DNA of 64,000 nt. It comes from an uncultured Desulfobacteraceae bacterium. GTDB taxonomy: Bacteria > Desulfobacterota > Desulfobacteria > Desulfobacterales > Desulfatirhabdiaceae. Below the pieces are notes generated by a model that was given only the letters and a program-made list of their open reading frames with translations, searched no databases and had not been told where the DNA came from. The DNA is taken from positions 1 through 64,000 of the forward strand of contig CAJBLH010000238.1 of assembly GCA_903953895.1 (NCBI GenBank), in the 5' to 3' direction. Below, in pieces: positions 26,302 through 36,054 of the stretch. Position 1 is the first letter of the stretch. The number at the start of each line of letters is the position of its first letter. The position numbers and the translations under genes are program-made.

Positions 26302-27786
26302 ATGAGCTGTAAAATCATCATCAATGCCATTGATCCCGCGGAATGCCGGATCGCGAAGGTACAAGACAGCAAACTCGAAGAATTCTACGTTGAAACCGCT
26401 TCCCGGGAATTTACCCAGGGAAACATCTACAAAGCCGTTATCACTCGCGTGGAGCCCAGCCTTCAGGCGGTTTTCGTCGATTATGGCGCAGAACGGCATG
26501 GATTTCTTCAAAAAAGTGAAATTCACAGTGACTATTATCAGGATGTCTCTTCAGGGGACTATTCCATTCAAAATCTCGTCAAGCGCGGTCAGGAGCTTCT
26601 GGTTCAAGTAATCAAGGAACCGTTCATGAAAAAAGGAGCCATGCTGACCACGTTTATTTCGCTGGCCGGACGGCATGTCGTGCTGATGCCCGGCAGTGAA
26701 AACCGTGGTATTTCCCGGAAAATCGAAGACGAAGAAGAGCGAAAACGGCTAAAAGAAGTCATCAACGGTATCAAGCTGCCGGAAGGCTACGGCATCATTG
26801 TCCGCACGGCGGGTATCGACTGCACCAAAACCGATATCACCAAAGACTTGAATTATCTGATGCGGCTCTGGAAAAATATCAAGGGCAACGTCATGAAGGA
26901 AAAAACCCCGGCCCTTCTCTACAAGGAACGCAATCTGGTCCTTCGGTCTCTACGGGATTATTTTACGCCAGACATTACGGAGATTCTCATCGATGATCCC
27001 AGCGTCTATCGGGATGCCAAGGAATTCATCGAGATCATTTCTCCCAAACAGACCAAGATCGTCAAGCTTTACAAAGGACCCAAACCCATCTTCACCAAAT
27101 GTGAACTGGAAACCCAGATCGCCTCGATTTTCGAGAGCCGGGTCAATTTGAAATCCGGCGGGTCCATTGTGATTGACCAGACCGAAGCACTGGTTGCCAT
27201 CGATGTCAATTCCGGGAAGGCGACACAGAATAAGTCCATCGAACAGACCGCACTGGTCACCAATCTCGAGGCAGCCGAAGAAATTGCCAGGCAATTGCGA
27301 TTGCGGGATCTGGGAGGTCTGCTGGTTCTTGATTTTATTGATATGCGCGATCAGAAACATAAGCTCGATATCGAAAAGGCGCTGAAAAATCATCTTAAAA
27401 TCGACAAGGCAAAAACCAAACTCGGCAAAATATCCAAATTCGGCCTTCTGGAGATGTCTCGCCAGCGCATCCGTCCCTCCATCGAATTCGGCAGCCATGA
27501 ACCCTGCCGGCACTGCAAGGGAAAAGGGGTGACGCCTTCCTCCGAAACCCTCGGACTGAGTTTTTTACGTCAACTCAACCTTGAAACTCTTAAAGAGGAT
27601 ATTATCGGGGTCAAGGGAATTGTTCCATCGGAAGTTGCCTTTTATTTGCTGAACCGCAAACGTCGGGAAATTCTTGACATCGAAGAAAGCAGGGGATTTC
27701 GGGTTATTATTGAAGGAGATCCGCTGATGGTGCCGGGAGACAGCCGTATTGTCTGCGACAGGAAGGCAGCACAGGAGAGTGTTTAA
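26302..27786 (+). CDS. rng: Ribonuclease G/E family endoribonuclease
   Basis: Single-strand endoribonuclease for rRNA maturation and mRNA decay. The 494-residue protein ends soon after the catalytic core, so it is RNase G-like, without RNase E's long scaffold. It has an S1 domain (about 38-125), catalytic metal ligands Asp301 (AIDVNSG) and Asp344 (LVLDFIDM), and the zinc-link CRHC (402-405). The AAAGGAGG at 26277-26284 lies 17 bases from the ATG, unusually far. Confidence 0.92.
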   Translation: MSCKIIINAIDPAECRIAKVQDSKLEEFYVETASREFTQGNIYKAVITRVEPSLQAVFVDYGAERHGFLQKSEIHSDYYQDVSSGDYSIQNLVKRGQELLVQVIKEPFMKKGAMLTTFISLAGRHVVLMPGSENRGISRKIEDEEERKRLKEVINGIKLPEGYGIIVRTAGIDCTKTDITKDLNYLMRLWKNIKGNVMKEKTPALLYKERNLVLRSLRDYFTPDITEILIDDPSVYRDAKEFIEIISPKQTKIVKLYKGPKPIFTKCELETQIASIFESRVNLKSGGSIVIDQTEALVAIDVNSGKATQNKSIEQTALVTNLEAAEEIARQLRLRDLGGLLVLDFIDMRDQKHKLDIEKALKNHLKIDKAKTKLGKISKFGLLEMSRQRIRPSIEFGSHEPCRHCKGKGVTPSSETLGLSFLRQLNLETLKEDIIGVKGIVPSEVAFYLLNRKRREILDIEESRGFRVIIEGDPLMVPGDSRIVCDRKAAQESV

Positions 27787-27886
27787 CGGAGTCAATAGAG
27801 CGTGATTGAGATCGCTCATGAATTTACGAGTGTTTCAAGAATTTATCATGGCGATGATGCCATCGTCGATATGATCGGATAAAATT

Positions 27887-29182
27887 ATGATTAAGCGTTA
27901 TACCCGCAAACCCATGGGAGATATCTGGACCGAGGAAAACAAATACCGGACATGGCTGAAAGTGGAAATCGCAGCCTGCCAGGCCATGGCCGAAGCGGGA
28001 AAAATTCCAAAGAGTGCTTTGGATGCCATCTGTGCCAAGGCCGATTTTTCGGTGGACCGTATCGAAGCCATCGAGGCGGAGACCCGGCATGACGTCATCG
28101 CCTTTTTAACCAGTGTGGCGGAATTCGTAGGTCCGGACTCCCGGTACATTCATCTGGGGCTGACCTCATCGGATGTGCTGGATACGAGCATGGCCTGTCT
28201 GCTGAAACAAGCCGGTGAGATGATCTTGGAAGACTGTGACCGGTTGCTGTCCGTCATCAAAACCCGCGCCTTTGAACACAAGGATACGGTCATGATCGGC
28301 AGGTCCCACGGCATTCATGCCGAACCCATCACCTTCGGCCTGAAACTGGCTGTCTGGTATGATGAAATGAAACGCAACCGCACTCGGATGAAACGGGCCG
28401 TTGAAACCATCAGTGTGGGAAAAATTTCCGGGGCAGTGGGAACATTTGCCAATATTTCCCCGCAGGTGGAAGCTCGGGTCTGTCAAATACTGAATTTAAA
28501 GGCCGCTCCAGCATCGACTCAGATTATTCAGCGGGACCGGTATGCGGAATATTTTACCACTCTGGCGATCATGGCCTCTTCCGTTGAAAAAATGGCCGTT
28601 GAAATCCGGCATTTGCAGCGTACGGAAGTGCTGGAGGCGGAGGAATATTTTTCCAGCGGCCAGAAAGGATCATCGTCCATGCCGCACAAGCGAAATCCTG
28701 TCGGCTCGGAAAATCTCTGCGGTCTGGCACGGGTGATTCGGGCCAATGCCCTGGCATCGCTTGAAAATGTGCCGCTGTGGCATGAGCGGGACATCAGTCA
28801 TTCTTCCGTCGAACGGGTGATTGCACCGGACAGCACCATTTTGATGGATTACATGCTGAACCGGTTGACCGGCTTGATCGGCAATCTTCTCGTATATCCC
28901 GAACGCATGAAAGATAATCTGAATCGGATGAAGGGGCTGGTTTTTTCTCAGCAAATCCTGCTTGAGCTGGCTCAGGCCGGTATCAGTCGCGAAGAAGCCT
29001 ACCAGCTCGTTCAGTTTCAGGCCATGAAAGTGTGGCATGAAAACGTCGATTTCATGTCACTGATTGAGAGCGATACACGGATTGTTGAAGTGCTTGGTCC
29101 GGAAAAAATCAAAGAAATATTTGACCTTAATTACCATTTAAAGTATATCAGCGACATTTTTGACCGTGTATTCGGGTCTTGA
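27887..29182 (+). CDS. purB: Adenylosuccinate lyase
   Basis: Two steps of purine synthesis: SAICAR to AICAR, and adenylosuccinate to AMP. The 431-residue fumarase/aspartase-superfamily protein has the signature GSSSMPHKRNPVGSENL around residues 260-276, the TSSDVLDTS loop and GRSHGIHAEP with its catalytic His. Length is normal. No purine gene is adjacent; it is followed by a weak terminator. Confidence 0.95.
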   Translation: MIKRYTRKPMGDIWTEENKYRTWLKVEIAACQAMAEAGKIPKSALDAICAKADFSVDRIEAIEAETRHDVIAFLTSVAEFVGPDSRYIHLGLTSSDVLDTSMACLLKQAGEMILEDCDRLLSVIKTRAFEHKDTVMIGRSHGIHAEPITFGLKLAVWYDEMKRNRTRMKRAVETISVGKISGAVGTFANISPQVEARVCQILNLKAAPASTQIIQRDRYAEYFTTLAIMASSVEKMAVEIRHLQRTEVLEAEEYFSSGQKGSSSMPHKRNPVGSENLCGLARVIRANALASLENVPLWHERDISHSSVERVIAPDSTILMDYMLNRLTGLIGNLLVYPERMKDNLNRMKGLVFSQQILLELAQAGISREEAYQLVQFQAMKVWHENVDFMSLIESDTRIVEVLGPEKIKEIFDLNYHLKYISDIFDRVFGS

Positions 29183-29231
29183 ACTGCATTGATTCTCAGT
29201 TCCGCAGATTTCCTGATATGGGATGCCGCTT

Positions 29232-29255
29232 AGCAGCCGTGGCTGTTTCTTTTCT
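29232..29255 (+). terminator. Weak candidate terminator after purB
   Basis: A short stem around AGCAGCCGTGGCTGTT (29232-29247) is followed by TTTCTTTTCT. The stem is only four strong pairs plus weaker ones. The rest of the 29183-29438 gap has a TATAAT at 29299-29304 without a good -35, possibly part of the yajC promoter. Confidence 0.4.
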
Positions 29256-29438
29256 GGGCGATTTTCTGCCCTCTGTGGGTCATCTCGCGCCTCTTTTGTA
29301 TAATACTCCCTGTGGAGTGCTGAAACGGTGTGGGAGAAGTTTGCGGGTGATATATTGATGCCCTCCGGTGTTCAGTTGCTTGTCTTGATGTCAATTTAAC
29401 GAAAATTTATTTTTTATAATTCTTGTGGAGGTTCTATC

Positions 29439-29798
29439 GTGGTGAATGTTGCTTATGCAATGGGTCAGGGAGGGGTTGCAGGTCCGGGATCAGCCGGCGG
29501 ATTGGCCTCGTTTATTCCGCTCGTACTGATGTTTGTCATTTTTTATTTTCTGCTCATTCGGCCCCAGCAGAAAAAAACCAAGGAACATCGGGAGATGATT
29601 ACCGGCATCAAGAAAGGCGACCGGATCATTACCAGCGGCGGCATTCACGGCCAGGTTACGTCAGTGGATGATACCACCCTTACCGTTGAAATATCGGATA
29701 AGGTACGGGTCAAACTGAATCGGGCCAATGTAGCCAGTATGGTACAAACTCAAACGCAACCGGTTAAAAAAGCAGCCGAGCCCGAAAAAACCAAATAA
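29439..29798 (+). CDS. yajC: Sec translocase accessory subunit YajC
   Basis: Small membrane partner of SecDF. The 119-residue product has one transmembrane helix (about 26-42: FIPLVLMFVIFYFLLIRPQ) followed by the signature RPQQKKTKEH and the KKGDRIITSGGIHGQV domain. It starts at GTG 29439, with TGGAGG seven bases upstream. Followed by secD and secF as in most bacteria. Confidence 0.92.
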   Translation: MVNVAYAMGQGGVAGPGSAGGLASFIPLVLMFVIFYFLLIRPQQKKTKEHREMITGIKKGDRIITSGGIHGQVTSVDDTTLTVEISDKVRVKLNRANVASMVQTQTQPVKKAAEPEKTK

Positions 29799-29816
29799 TC
29801 ATTCAACCGTGAAACA

Positions 29817-29858
29817 CATTGCCGGCAAAACATCTGTTTTCAGGTTTAGCCGGCAATG
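29817..29858 (+). other. Strong hairpin between yajC and secD
   Basis: CATTGCCGGC (29817-29826) pairs perfectly with GCCGGCAATG (29849-29858), with an inner AAAAC/GTTTT pairing possible. No T-run follows. The right arm contains an in-frame ATG of the secD frame, which would be buried in the stem. Confidence 0.7.
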
Positions 29859-29888
29859 TCTAGTTTGATCAGTGAAAGGATTCGATCA

Positions 29889-31466
29889 TTGAAGAATATT
29901 TCATGGAAACTCGTAGCCAGCGTACTGGTTGTTCTGGCTGCCGTCGTTTACACCATTCCCACATTCAAGCCCGAGATCTGGCCATATAAAAAAATCAATC
30001 TGGGGCTGGATCTCCAGGGCGGGATGCACCTTGTTCTGGAAGTCCAGAGCGAGAAAGCGGTTGAAAGTACCATCGAGCGGATGGCTCAGGACCTTCGTCA
30101 ATCCTTGAAAAAAGAACAGATTTTGGCAACGGGTATGGAACAGATTCAAGGTTCAAAAGTTTCGTTCCGGATCGAGGGTAAGGATCAGATCGATAAATTC
30201 GATAAACTTTTAAGCATTTCCTACAAAGAGTTCAGGATCCAGACCCGTAACGTGGAAGGAGATACTTTATCCATTTCTCTTGATTTGCCGGACAAGGAAT
30301 CCCAGCGAATCAAGAAAATGGCCGTGGAACAAGCTCTTGAAACCATCCGAAACCGCATCGATCAGTTCGGCGTCAGTGAGCCAGATATCCGTCTTCAGGG
30401 AGAGAACCGTCTGCTTATCCAGCTTCCAGGGGTGAAAGATACGCAGCGCGCCAAGGACCTCATCGGCAAAACCGCGCTTTTGGAATTCAAGCTTCTGGAT
30501 GAAACCCATGATGTGGATGCTGCGGTGAAGGGTACGGTGCCACCGGGAACCGAAGTTCTCTACGAAGTCCGGGAAGATCCCGATACCCGAAGACCTATCA
30601 AGACGCCTTATCTGCTGATGAAACGGGCGATATTGACCGGATCTTATCTGACCGATGCCAAGGTTCAGATCGATTCCCAGTACAATGAACCCTATGTTTC
30701 AATCAAATTCGATAAAAAAGGCGCCCAGCTCTTTGAAAAAATCACCGAAGAAAACGTGAAAAAGCGTCTGGCCATCGTTCTGGATCAGAAAGTGTATTCA
30801 GCGCCTGTGATTCAAGAGAAGATCGGAGGCGGCGAAGCCCGGATTACCGGTCGGTTCTCTCCTGAAGAAGCCCGCGATCTGGCCATTGTTCTTCGTGCTG
30901 GCGCCTTACCCGCGCCTGTTAAAATTCTGGAAGAACGAACGGTCGGGCCTTCTCTGGGAACCGATTCAATTCATAACGGTCTGATTGCCGGAATTGTCGG
31001 TGCTATTCTCGTTGTCCTGTTTATGGCTGTCTACTACAAAGGGGCTGGACTCATCGCCGATATCGCCCTGATGTTCAATGTCATCATGATATTCGGCGGT
31101 TTGGCCGCCTTTCAGGCAACGCTTACCATGCCGGGTATCGCTGGTATTGTTCTGACTATCGGCATGGCTGTTGATGCCAATGTACTCATTTTCGAGCGCA
31201 TCCGCGAAGAAGTCCGGCGCGGGAAAACACCCCGTGCCGCAGTGGAAGCCGGCTTTGAAATGGCAGCCTGGACAATTCTGGATGCCAACATCACTACGCT
31301 CATTGCTGCCCTGGTACTCTTTCAATTCGGAACTGGCCCGGTCAAGGGGTTTGCTGTGACGCTGAGCCTCGGGGTCGTATCCAGTGTCTTCTGCGCCATG
31401 GTTCTGACCCGTGTTGTCTTCGATTATCTGGTTGTCCATCGCAAAATCAAACAGTTGAGTATCTAA
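29889..31466 (+). CDS. secD: Protein-export membrane protein SecD
   Basis: RND-like subunit that uses proton-motive force to pull preproteins out of the SecYEG channel. One N-terminal helix, the motif LGLDLQGGMHLVLEV, a large periplasmic domain, and five C-terminal helices with GMAVDANVLIFERIREE. I favour the TTG at 29889 (AAGGA eight bases upstream; product begins MKNISWKL, 525 residues) over the ATG at 29856, which lies within a hairpin and lacks a ribosome site; the longer form would have 536 residues. Confidence 0.93.
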   Translation: MKNISWKLVASVLVVLAAVVYTIPTFKPEIWPYKKINLGLDLQGGMHLVLEVQSEKAVESTIERMAQDLRQSLKKEQILATGMEQIQGSKVSFRIEGKDQIDKFDKLLSISYKEFRIQTRNVEGDTLSISLDLPDKESQRIKKMAVEQALETIRNRIDQFGVSEPDIRLQGENRLLIQLPGVKDTQRAKDLIGKTALLEFKLLDETHDVDAAVKGTVPPGTEVLYEVREDPDTRRPIKTPYLLMKRAILTGSYLTDAKVQIDSQYNEPYVSIKFDKKGAQLFEKITEENVKKRLAIVLDQKVYSAPVIQEKIGGGEARITGRFSPEEARDLAIVLRAGALPAPVKILEERTVGPSLGTDSIHNGLIAGIVGAILVVLFMAVYYKGAGLIADIALMFNVIMIFGGLAAFQATLTMPGIAGIVLTIGMAVDANVLIFERIREEVRRGKTPRAAVEAGFEMAAWTILDANITTLIAALVLFQFGTGPVKGFAVTLSLGVVSSVFCAMVLTRVVFDYLVVHRKIKQLSI

Positions 31467-31478
31467 AAGGACATTTTC

Positions 31479-32522
31479 ATGGAGTTTATCAAACCCAATA
31501 TCAATATCGATTTTGTCGGCAAACGAAAAATTGCCTATGCCGTATCGTTTTCGATGATCCTGATCAGCATTCTCAGCCTCGTTTTCCATGGTGGCCCCAA
31601 ATACGGGATTGATTTTGTCGGAGGTACTGTCATTCAGATCAAATTTCCGGCCCCGGTCACCATTAGTGATATCAAGATCGGCCTGGCGGAAATGGGGATG
31701 GAAAATTCAACCATTCAGACTTTCGGGAATGAAACCGACCATGATTATCTGATCCGCACCGAATCGCCGCTTCAGACCGATGACAGTTTTTCTCAGAAAA
31801 TCAAAGCTGCGGTTCAGAAGACAACAGGCGTCGAACCGGACATCCGCAGAGTGGAAATGGTTGGTCCCCAGGTTGGCAAAGACTTGCAGGAAAAGGCCAT
31901 GTTCGCCATTTTTTATTCCATGCTTTTTATTGCCATTTACATCTCGGGCCGTTTTGAATTTAAATGGGCTGCCTGCGCTACCATCGCAGGCGTGCTGATG
32001 GGAGGCATCTATTTGCTGAGTATGCTCAGCATTACCATGGCCATCTTGATTCCCATGGCCCTTTTGATAACCATTGTTTTATTCTGGTTCTTAAATCTCA
32101 AATATGCCATGGGTGCAATTATTTCATTGATCCATGACGTTGTGATTACCGTAGGCTGTTTTTCGCTTTTGGGAAAAGAATTCTCTCTTCCCATCATTGC
32201 AGCGGTGCTTTCGATTATGGGTTATTCCCTGAACGATACCATTATCGTTTATGACCGTATTCGGGAAAATTTGCGCAAGCATCCCAAAAAGCCTTTTGGA
32301 GAGAACATTAACCGGAGTGTGAATGAAACGCTCAGCAGAACCATTTTGACATCTCTGGCTGCCATCATTACCGTCCTTTCCCTGCTTATTCTGGGCGGAG
32401 GAACGATCCACGATTTTGCCCTCGCCATGCTGGTGGGGATTTTGACCGGCACATATTCTTCGATCTATGTAGCCAGTCCCATTCTTCTGGCCTGGCAGGA
32501 TGCGGCCGCAAAAAAGAAGTGA
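31479..32522 (+). CDS. secF: Protein-export membrane protein SecF
   Basis: Partner of SecD in the membrane. The 347-residue product has six transmembrane helices, with the YGIDFVGGT motif after the first and the conserved MGYSLNDTIIVYDRIRENLR near the fourth. It begins 12 bases after secD, with AAAGGA upstream of the ATG. Confidence 0.95.
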   Translation: MEFIKPNINIDFVGKRKIAYAVSFSMILISILSLVFHGGPKYGIDFVGGTVIQIKFPAPVTISDIKIGLAEMGMENSTIQTFGNETDHDYLIRTESPLQTDDSFSQKIKAAVQKTTGVEPDIRRVEMVGPQVGKDLQEKAMFAIFYSMLFIAIYISGRFEFKWAACATIAGVLMGGIYLLSMLSITMAILIPMALLITIVLFWFLNLKYAMGAIISLIHDVVITVGCFSLLGKEFSLPIIAAVLSIMGYSLNDTIIVYDRIRENLRKHPKKPFGENINRSVNETLSRTILTSLAAIITVLSLLILGGGTIHDFALAMLVGILTGTYSSIYVASPILLAWQDAAAKKK

Positions 32523-32526
32523 GTGA

Positions 32527-33642
32527 ATGGACCCCTATCTGCCATGGTTTACGCTGAAATATGTTCCGGGCATCGGCAATCTTCTGTACAATCGACTCGT
32601 CAATCGGTTTGGATCTCCGGAACATGTTTTTGAAGCATCAACAGACCGGCTTCTTGAAGTTGAAGGGATCACCCACAGATTGATTTCCGCGATTCGGCAG
32701 GCAGGTATGCCGGAAGAAGCTCGCAAAGACCTGGATTTGGTTGCACAGAAAGGATATCACATCCTTTGCCTGACGGATCCGGGCTACCCCCTTCTGCTGC
32801 GGGAAATACCCGATCCTCCTCCTTTATTGTTCGTAGCCGGTACCCTCGATCCGTTGGAAAACCTGCTGGCGGTCGTGGGTTCCCGCAATGCCACGGCGTA
32901 TGGTGTAACCACAACCCGGCGGCTCTGCAACGATCTGGCGGGTAAGGGCATGGGCATTATCAGCGGCATGGCGAGGGGAATCGATACGGCGGCGCATGAA
33001 GGGGCCCTGATGGGAAAAGGACGCACGATTGCGGTTCTGGGAAGTGGCCTCGAGCAGATATATCCGGCTGAAAATCGTGATTTGTTCCACAAAATAGCTG
33101 AAAACGGAGCCGTGATTACCGAGTTCCCGCTCAATGCCCTGCCTGAAGCCCATCATTTTCCGCAGCGTAACCGCATCATCAGCGGCATGTCTCTGGGAAC
33201 CCTGGTGGTTGAAGCCACACGAAAAAGTGGTTCCCTGATCACCGCGCGACTGGCAGTCGAACAGAATCGAGAAGTGTTCGCCATTCCGGGAAGCATTCAT
33301 TCCTTCAAAAGCGCCGGCACCCATATTCTGATCAAACAGGGCGCCAAACTGGTGGAAAATGTTCAAGATATTCTGGACGAGCTGAATCTTCAGCGCCGGA
33401 ACAGTGGCCATGGCGGTCATGGGTCCAGGAAATCCGAGGTCGTCCGGTCCCTGCCACCGCTTTCCGAAATGGAAGCCGTTGTGTTTAGCGCACTGAGTTC
33501 GTATCCGGTTCACAGCGATGAACTGGTCCGCAAGCTTTCCCTGACATCCGGAAAACTCATGGGGACCTTGCTTCAACTTGAAGTCAAAGGACTCGTGCAA
33601 CAGACGGCTGGAAATCATTTTTCAATAAAAGAAGAACTATAA
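32527..33642 (+). CDS. dprA: DNA-processing protein DprA
   Basis: Single-strand DNA-binding protein that loads RecA on incoming DNA during transformation. The 371-residue product has an N-terminal HhH/SAM-like region (FTLKYVPGIGNLLYNRL), the Rossmann-like core (VVGSRNATAYG, ISGMARGIDTAAHEGAL, LGSGLEQIYP, FPQRNRIISGMS) and a C-terminal winged helix. A Gly/His-rich linker (HGGHGSRK) separates the last two. Starts four bases after secF; topA follows, a very common pairing. Confidence 0.94.
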   Translation: MDPYLPWFTLKYVPGIGNLLYNRLVNRFGSPEHVFEASTDRLLEVEGITHRLISAIRQAGMPEEARKDLDLVAQKGYHILCLTDPGYPLLLREIPDPPPLLFVAGTLDPLENLLAVVGSRNATAYGVTTTRRLCNDLAGKGMGIISGMARGIDTAAHEGALMGKGRTIAVLGSGLEQIYPAENRDLFHKIAENGAVITEFPLNALPEAHHFPQRNRIISGMSLGTLVVEATRKSGSLITARLAVEQNREVFAIPGSIHSFKSAGTHILIKQGAKLVENVQDILDELNLQRRNSGHGGHGSRKSEVVRSLPPLSEMEAVVFSALSSYPVHSDELVRKLSLTSGKLMGTLLQLEVKGLVQQTAGNHFSIKEEL

Positions 33643-33650
33643 AATTTGAA

Positions 33651-33698
33651 GAATTGAGGATGAAAGAAACTTGACTCTTAATTCGTCCTTCACAATTC
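33651..33698. repeat. Intergenic inverted repeat (GAATTG...CAATTC type)
   Basis: GAATTGAGGATGAA (33651-33664) faces TTCGTCCTTCACAATTC (33682-33698), whose reverse complement matches apart from a three-base gap and one change. It occupies the dprA-topA gap. Another likely member of the small palindromic elements in this genome. Confidence 0.5.
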
Positions 33699-33713
33699 AT
33701 AAGAGGATTATCC

Positions 33714-36008
33714 GTGTCAAAACCCCTGCTGATTGTTGAATCACCGACCAAGGTGAAAACGCTTAAAAAATATCTTGGCGACCAGTATGCCATCGCCGCC
33801 ACAGTCGGCCATATTCGGGATTTGCCGGAAAAAGAGATGGGTATCGATGTAGAGGATGGGTTTAAAGCCAAATACAGCACCATTCCGGGTAAACAGAAAG
33901 TGATTACGGCGTTGAAACAGGCGGCCGGAGATACCGAACTCGTTTATCTGGCGCCTGACCCGGACCGTGAAGGCGAGGCCATTGCCTGGCATACGGCTGA
34001 AATTCTGAAGAAAAAAGGTCGGATATTTCAACGAGTGCTGTTTCATGAGCTGACCCGGAACGCCATCATAAAAGCCATGGCGACGCCCATCGAGCTGGAT
34101 CGCAATAAATTCGAAGCCCAGCAGACCCGGCGTATTCTGGACCGGTTGGTCGGCTATCAGATATCTCCGTTGCTCTGGAGAAAAGTCAAAGGCGGCCTCA
34201 GTGCTGGCAGGGTACAGTCGGTTGCGGTGCGCATGATTTGTGAGCGGGAACGGGCCATACAGGCTTTTATAACCGAAGAATACTGGAGTATCACCGCTGA
34301 TCTGGAAGGCAGCAAACCGCCGATGTTTTCGGCTAAATTGGTCAGACATCAGGGCGACAAAATCAAGATTCCGGATGAATCCAATGCGATGCGAATTCGG
34401 GATGAATTGTTCCAACAGAATTTTGTGATTGAAAGTATCGTCAACAAAACCACAAAGCGAAATCCGCTCCCGCCCTTCATCACCAGCAAGCTTCAGCAAG
34501 AAGCCATTCGAAAACTGCGATTTTCCGCAAAAAAAACCATGTCGATTGCCCAGGAACTCTATGAAGGGATCGAGCTTGGGTCGGGCGGGCCGGTCGGCTT
34601 GATCACCTATATGCGAACAGATTCCACCCGCATCTCGGAGGAAGCCGCTACCGAAGCGCAGACGCTGATTCTGGAGCATTTCGGCAAGGAATACGCCCTT
34701 TTAAAACCGCGATATTTCAAGAATTCAAAAAAAGTTCAGGATGCTCATGAAGCCATTCGGCCGGCATCGGTGTTTGTAACACCCGAACAAACCGCTTCAT
34801 TTCTTTCTAAAGATCAGCAGGCCCTGTATACCCTGATTTGGAAACGATTTGTAGCATCTCAGATGACAGAAGCCTTGATCGACGGATCCACCATCACCAT
34901 TCAGGCCGGAACCTACCATTTGACCGCCTCTGGGTCGGTGATCAGGTTTCCAGGCTTCATGGCCCTTTACCTCTCTGCCGATGATGAAGCCGACAGTGAG
35001 ACGGATCCCGCCAAGACACGGCTTCCGGAACTTTCCAAAGGCGAGACACTGGGTTTAATAGAGCTTTTGCCCAGGCAGCATTTTACACAGCCGCCGCCCC
35101 GATTTTCCGAGGCTTCACTGGTAAAGGCGCTGGAAGAAAACGGTATCGGGCGGCCCAGTACCTACGCCGCGATCCTGACAACCATTCGCGGAAAAGCGTA
35201 TGTAGAGATGGAAAAAGGGTTTTTCGTCCCCAGTGAACTCGGGTTTATCGTCAATGATCTGATTGTCGCCAGTTTTCCGGAAGTATTCGATATTGAATTT
35301 ACGGCCAGAATGGAAGACAACCTGGATCAGATTGAAACGGCTGAAGCCGCTTCCCTGGATATCTTGACGCGGTTTTATCAGCCGTTTAAACAGCGGCTCG
35401 ATAATGCCACAACACAGATGATCAGTATGAAAGGGGTCGGCAGTTCAACGGATCTGGACTGCCCTCTCTGTAAAACCCGAAAACTTCACATTAAGATGGG
35501 GAAAAATGGTCATTTTCTGGCTTGCAGCGGATACCCGGACTGTAAATTCACGAGCAATTACACGCGTGATGAAAAAGGCCGGATTCATACGGTTGAACCA
35601 CCACCGGAAGCGGAAACCGATCAGGTCTGTGGAAAATGCGGTCAGCCCATGGTCATGCGTCAGGGGAAATTCGGTCACTTTCTGGCCTGTAGTGGGTACC
35701 CGGGCTGTAAAAACACGCAATCCGTAACACCGGCTGGAGTTCCCCAGGAAACCGGGGTTTGCTGTCCGGAATCCGGGTGTTCCGGCAGCCTGGTACAGAA
35801 AATGTCCAAACGTGGAAAGGTGTTTTATGGATGCAACCGGTATCCGGACTGCACGTTCGCCACATGGGACAAGCCGGTCAACCAAGAATGCCCGCTCTGT
35901 CACGCGAAAATTCTGGTGGAAAAAGTATCCAAAAAAGAGGGAGTATACACGGCTTGCTTGAACAAGGATTGCGGGTATAAAGCAGGTGGGTCGGACAGCC
36001 GGGAATAG
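33714..36008 (+). CDS. topA: DNA topoisomerase I
   Basis: Type IA topoisomerase relaxing negative supercoils. 764 residues from a GTG start. An N-terminal Toprim domain (IVESPTKVKTLKKYLG, DPDREGEAIAWH) precedes the catalytic Tyr299 in LITYMRTDSTRIS. Four C-terminal zinc-ribbon units follow, each with four cysteines (CPLC..., CGKCG..., CCPESGC..., CPLCH...), each ending in a pattern like CSGYPDC. AAGAGGA lies upstream. Confidence 0.96.
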   Translation: MSKPLLIVESPTKVKTLKKYLGDQYAIAATVGHIRDLPEKEMGIDVEDGFKAKYSTIPGKQKVITALKQAAGDTELVYLAPDPDREGEAIAWHTAEILKKKGRIFQRVLFHELTRNAIIKAMATPIELDRNKFEAQQTRRILDRLVGYQISPLLWRKVKGGLSAGRVQSVAVRMICERERAIQAFITEEYWSITADLEGSKPPMFSAKLVRHQGDKIKIPDESNAMRIRDELFQQNFVIESIVNKTTKRNPLPPFITSKLQQEAIRKLRFSAKKTMSIAQELYEGIELGSGGPVGLITYMRTDSTRISEEAATEAQTLILEHFGKEYALLKPRYFKNSKKVQDAHEAIRPASVFVTPEQTASFLSKDQQALYTLIWKRFVASQMTEALIDGSTITIQAGTYHLTASGSVIRFPGFMALYLSADDEADSETDPAKTRLPELSKGETLGLIELLPRQHFTQPPPRFSEASLVKALEENGIGRPSTYAAILTTIRGKAYVEMEKGFFVPSELGFIVNDLIVASFPEVFDIEFTARMEDNLDQIETAEAASLDILTRFYQPFKQRLDNATTQMISMKGVGSSTDLDCPLCKTRKLHIKMGKNGHFLACSGYPDCKFTSNYTRDEKGRIHTVEPPPEAETDQVCGKCGQPMVMRQGKFGHFLACSGYPGCKNTQSVTPAGVPQETGVCCPESGCSGSLVQKMSKRGKVFYGCNRYPDCTFATWDKPVNQECPLCHAKILVEKVSKKEGVYTACLNKDCGYKAGGSDSRE

Positions 36009-36054
36009 ATATGATGCCTTGAGCGCAGCCCAGGATCAGGAGCTGTAACGCCGG

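Noticed and set aside
29276-29304. TATAAT before yajC as a promoter
   Set aside because: No acceptable -35 at 16-18 bases and no proper extended -10, so not called.
29183-29438. Possible tRNA or riboswitch in the largest housekeeping gap
   Set aside because: No cloverleaf, no T-loop GTTCGA-type sequence and no conserved riboswitch core could be seen.
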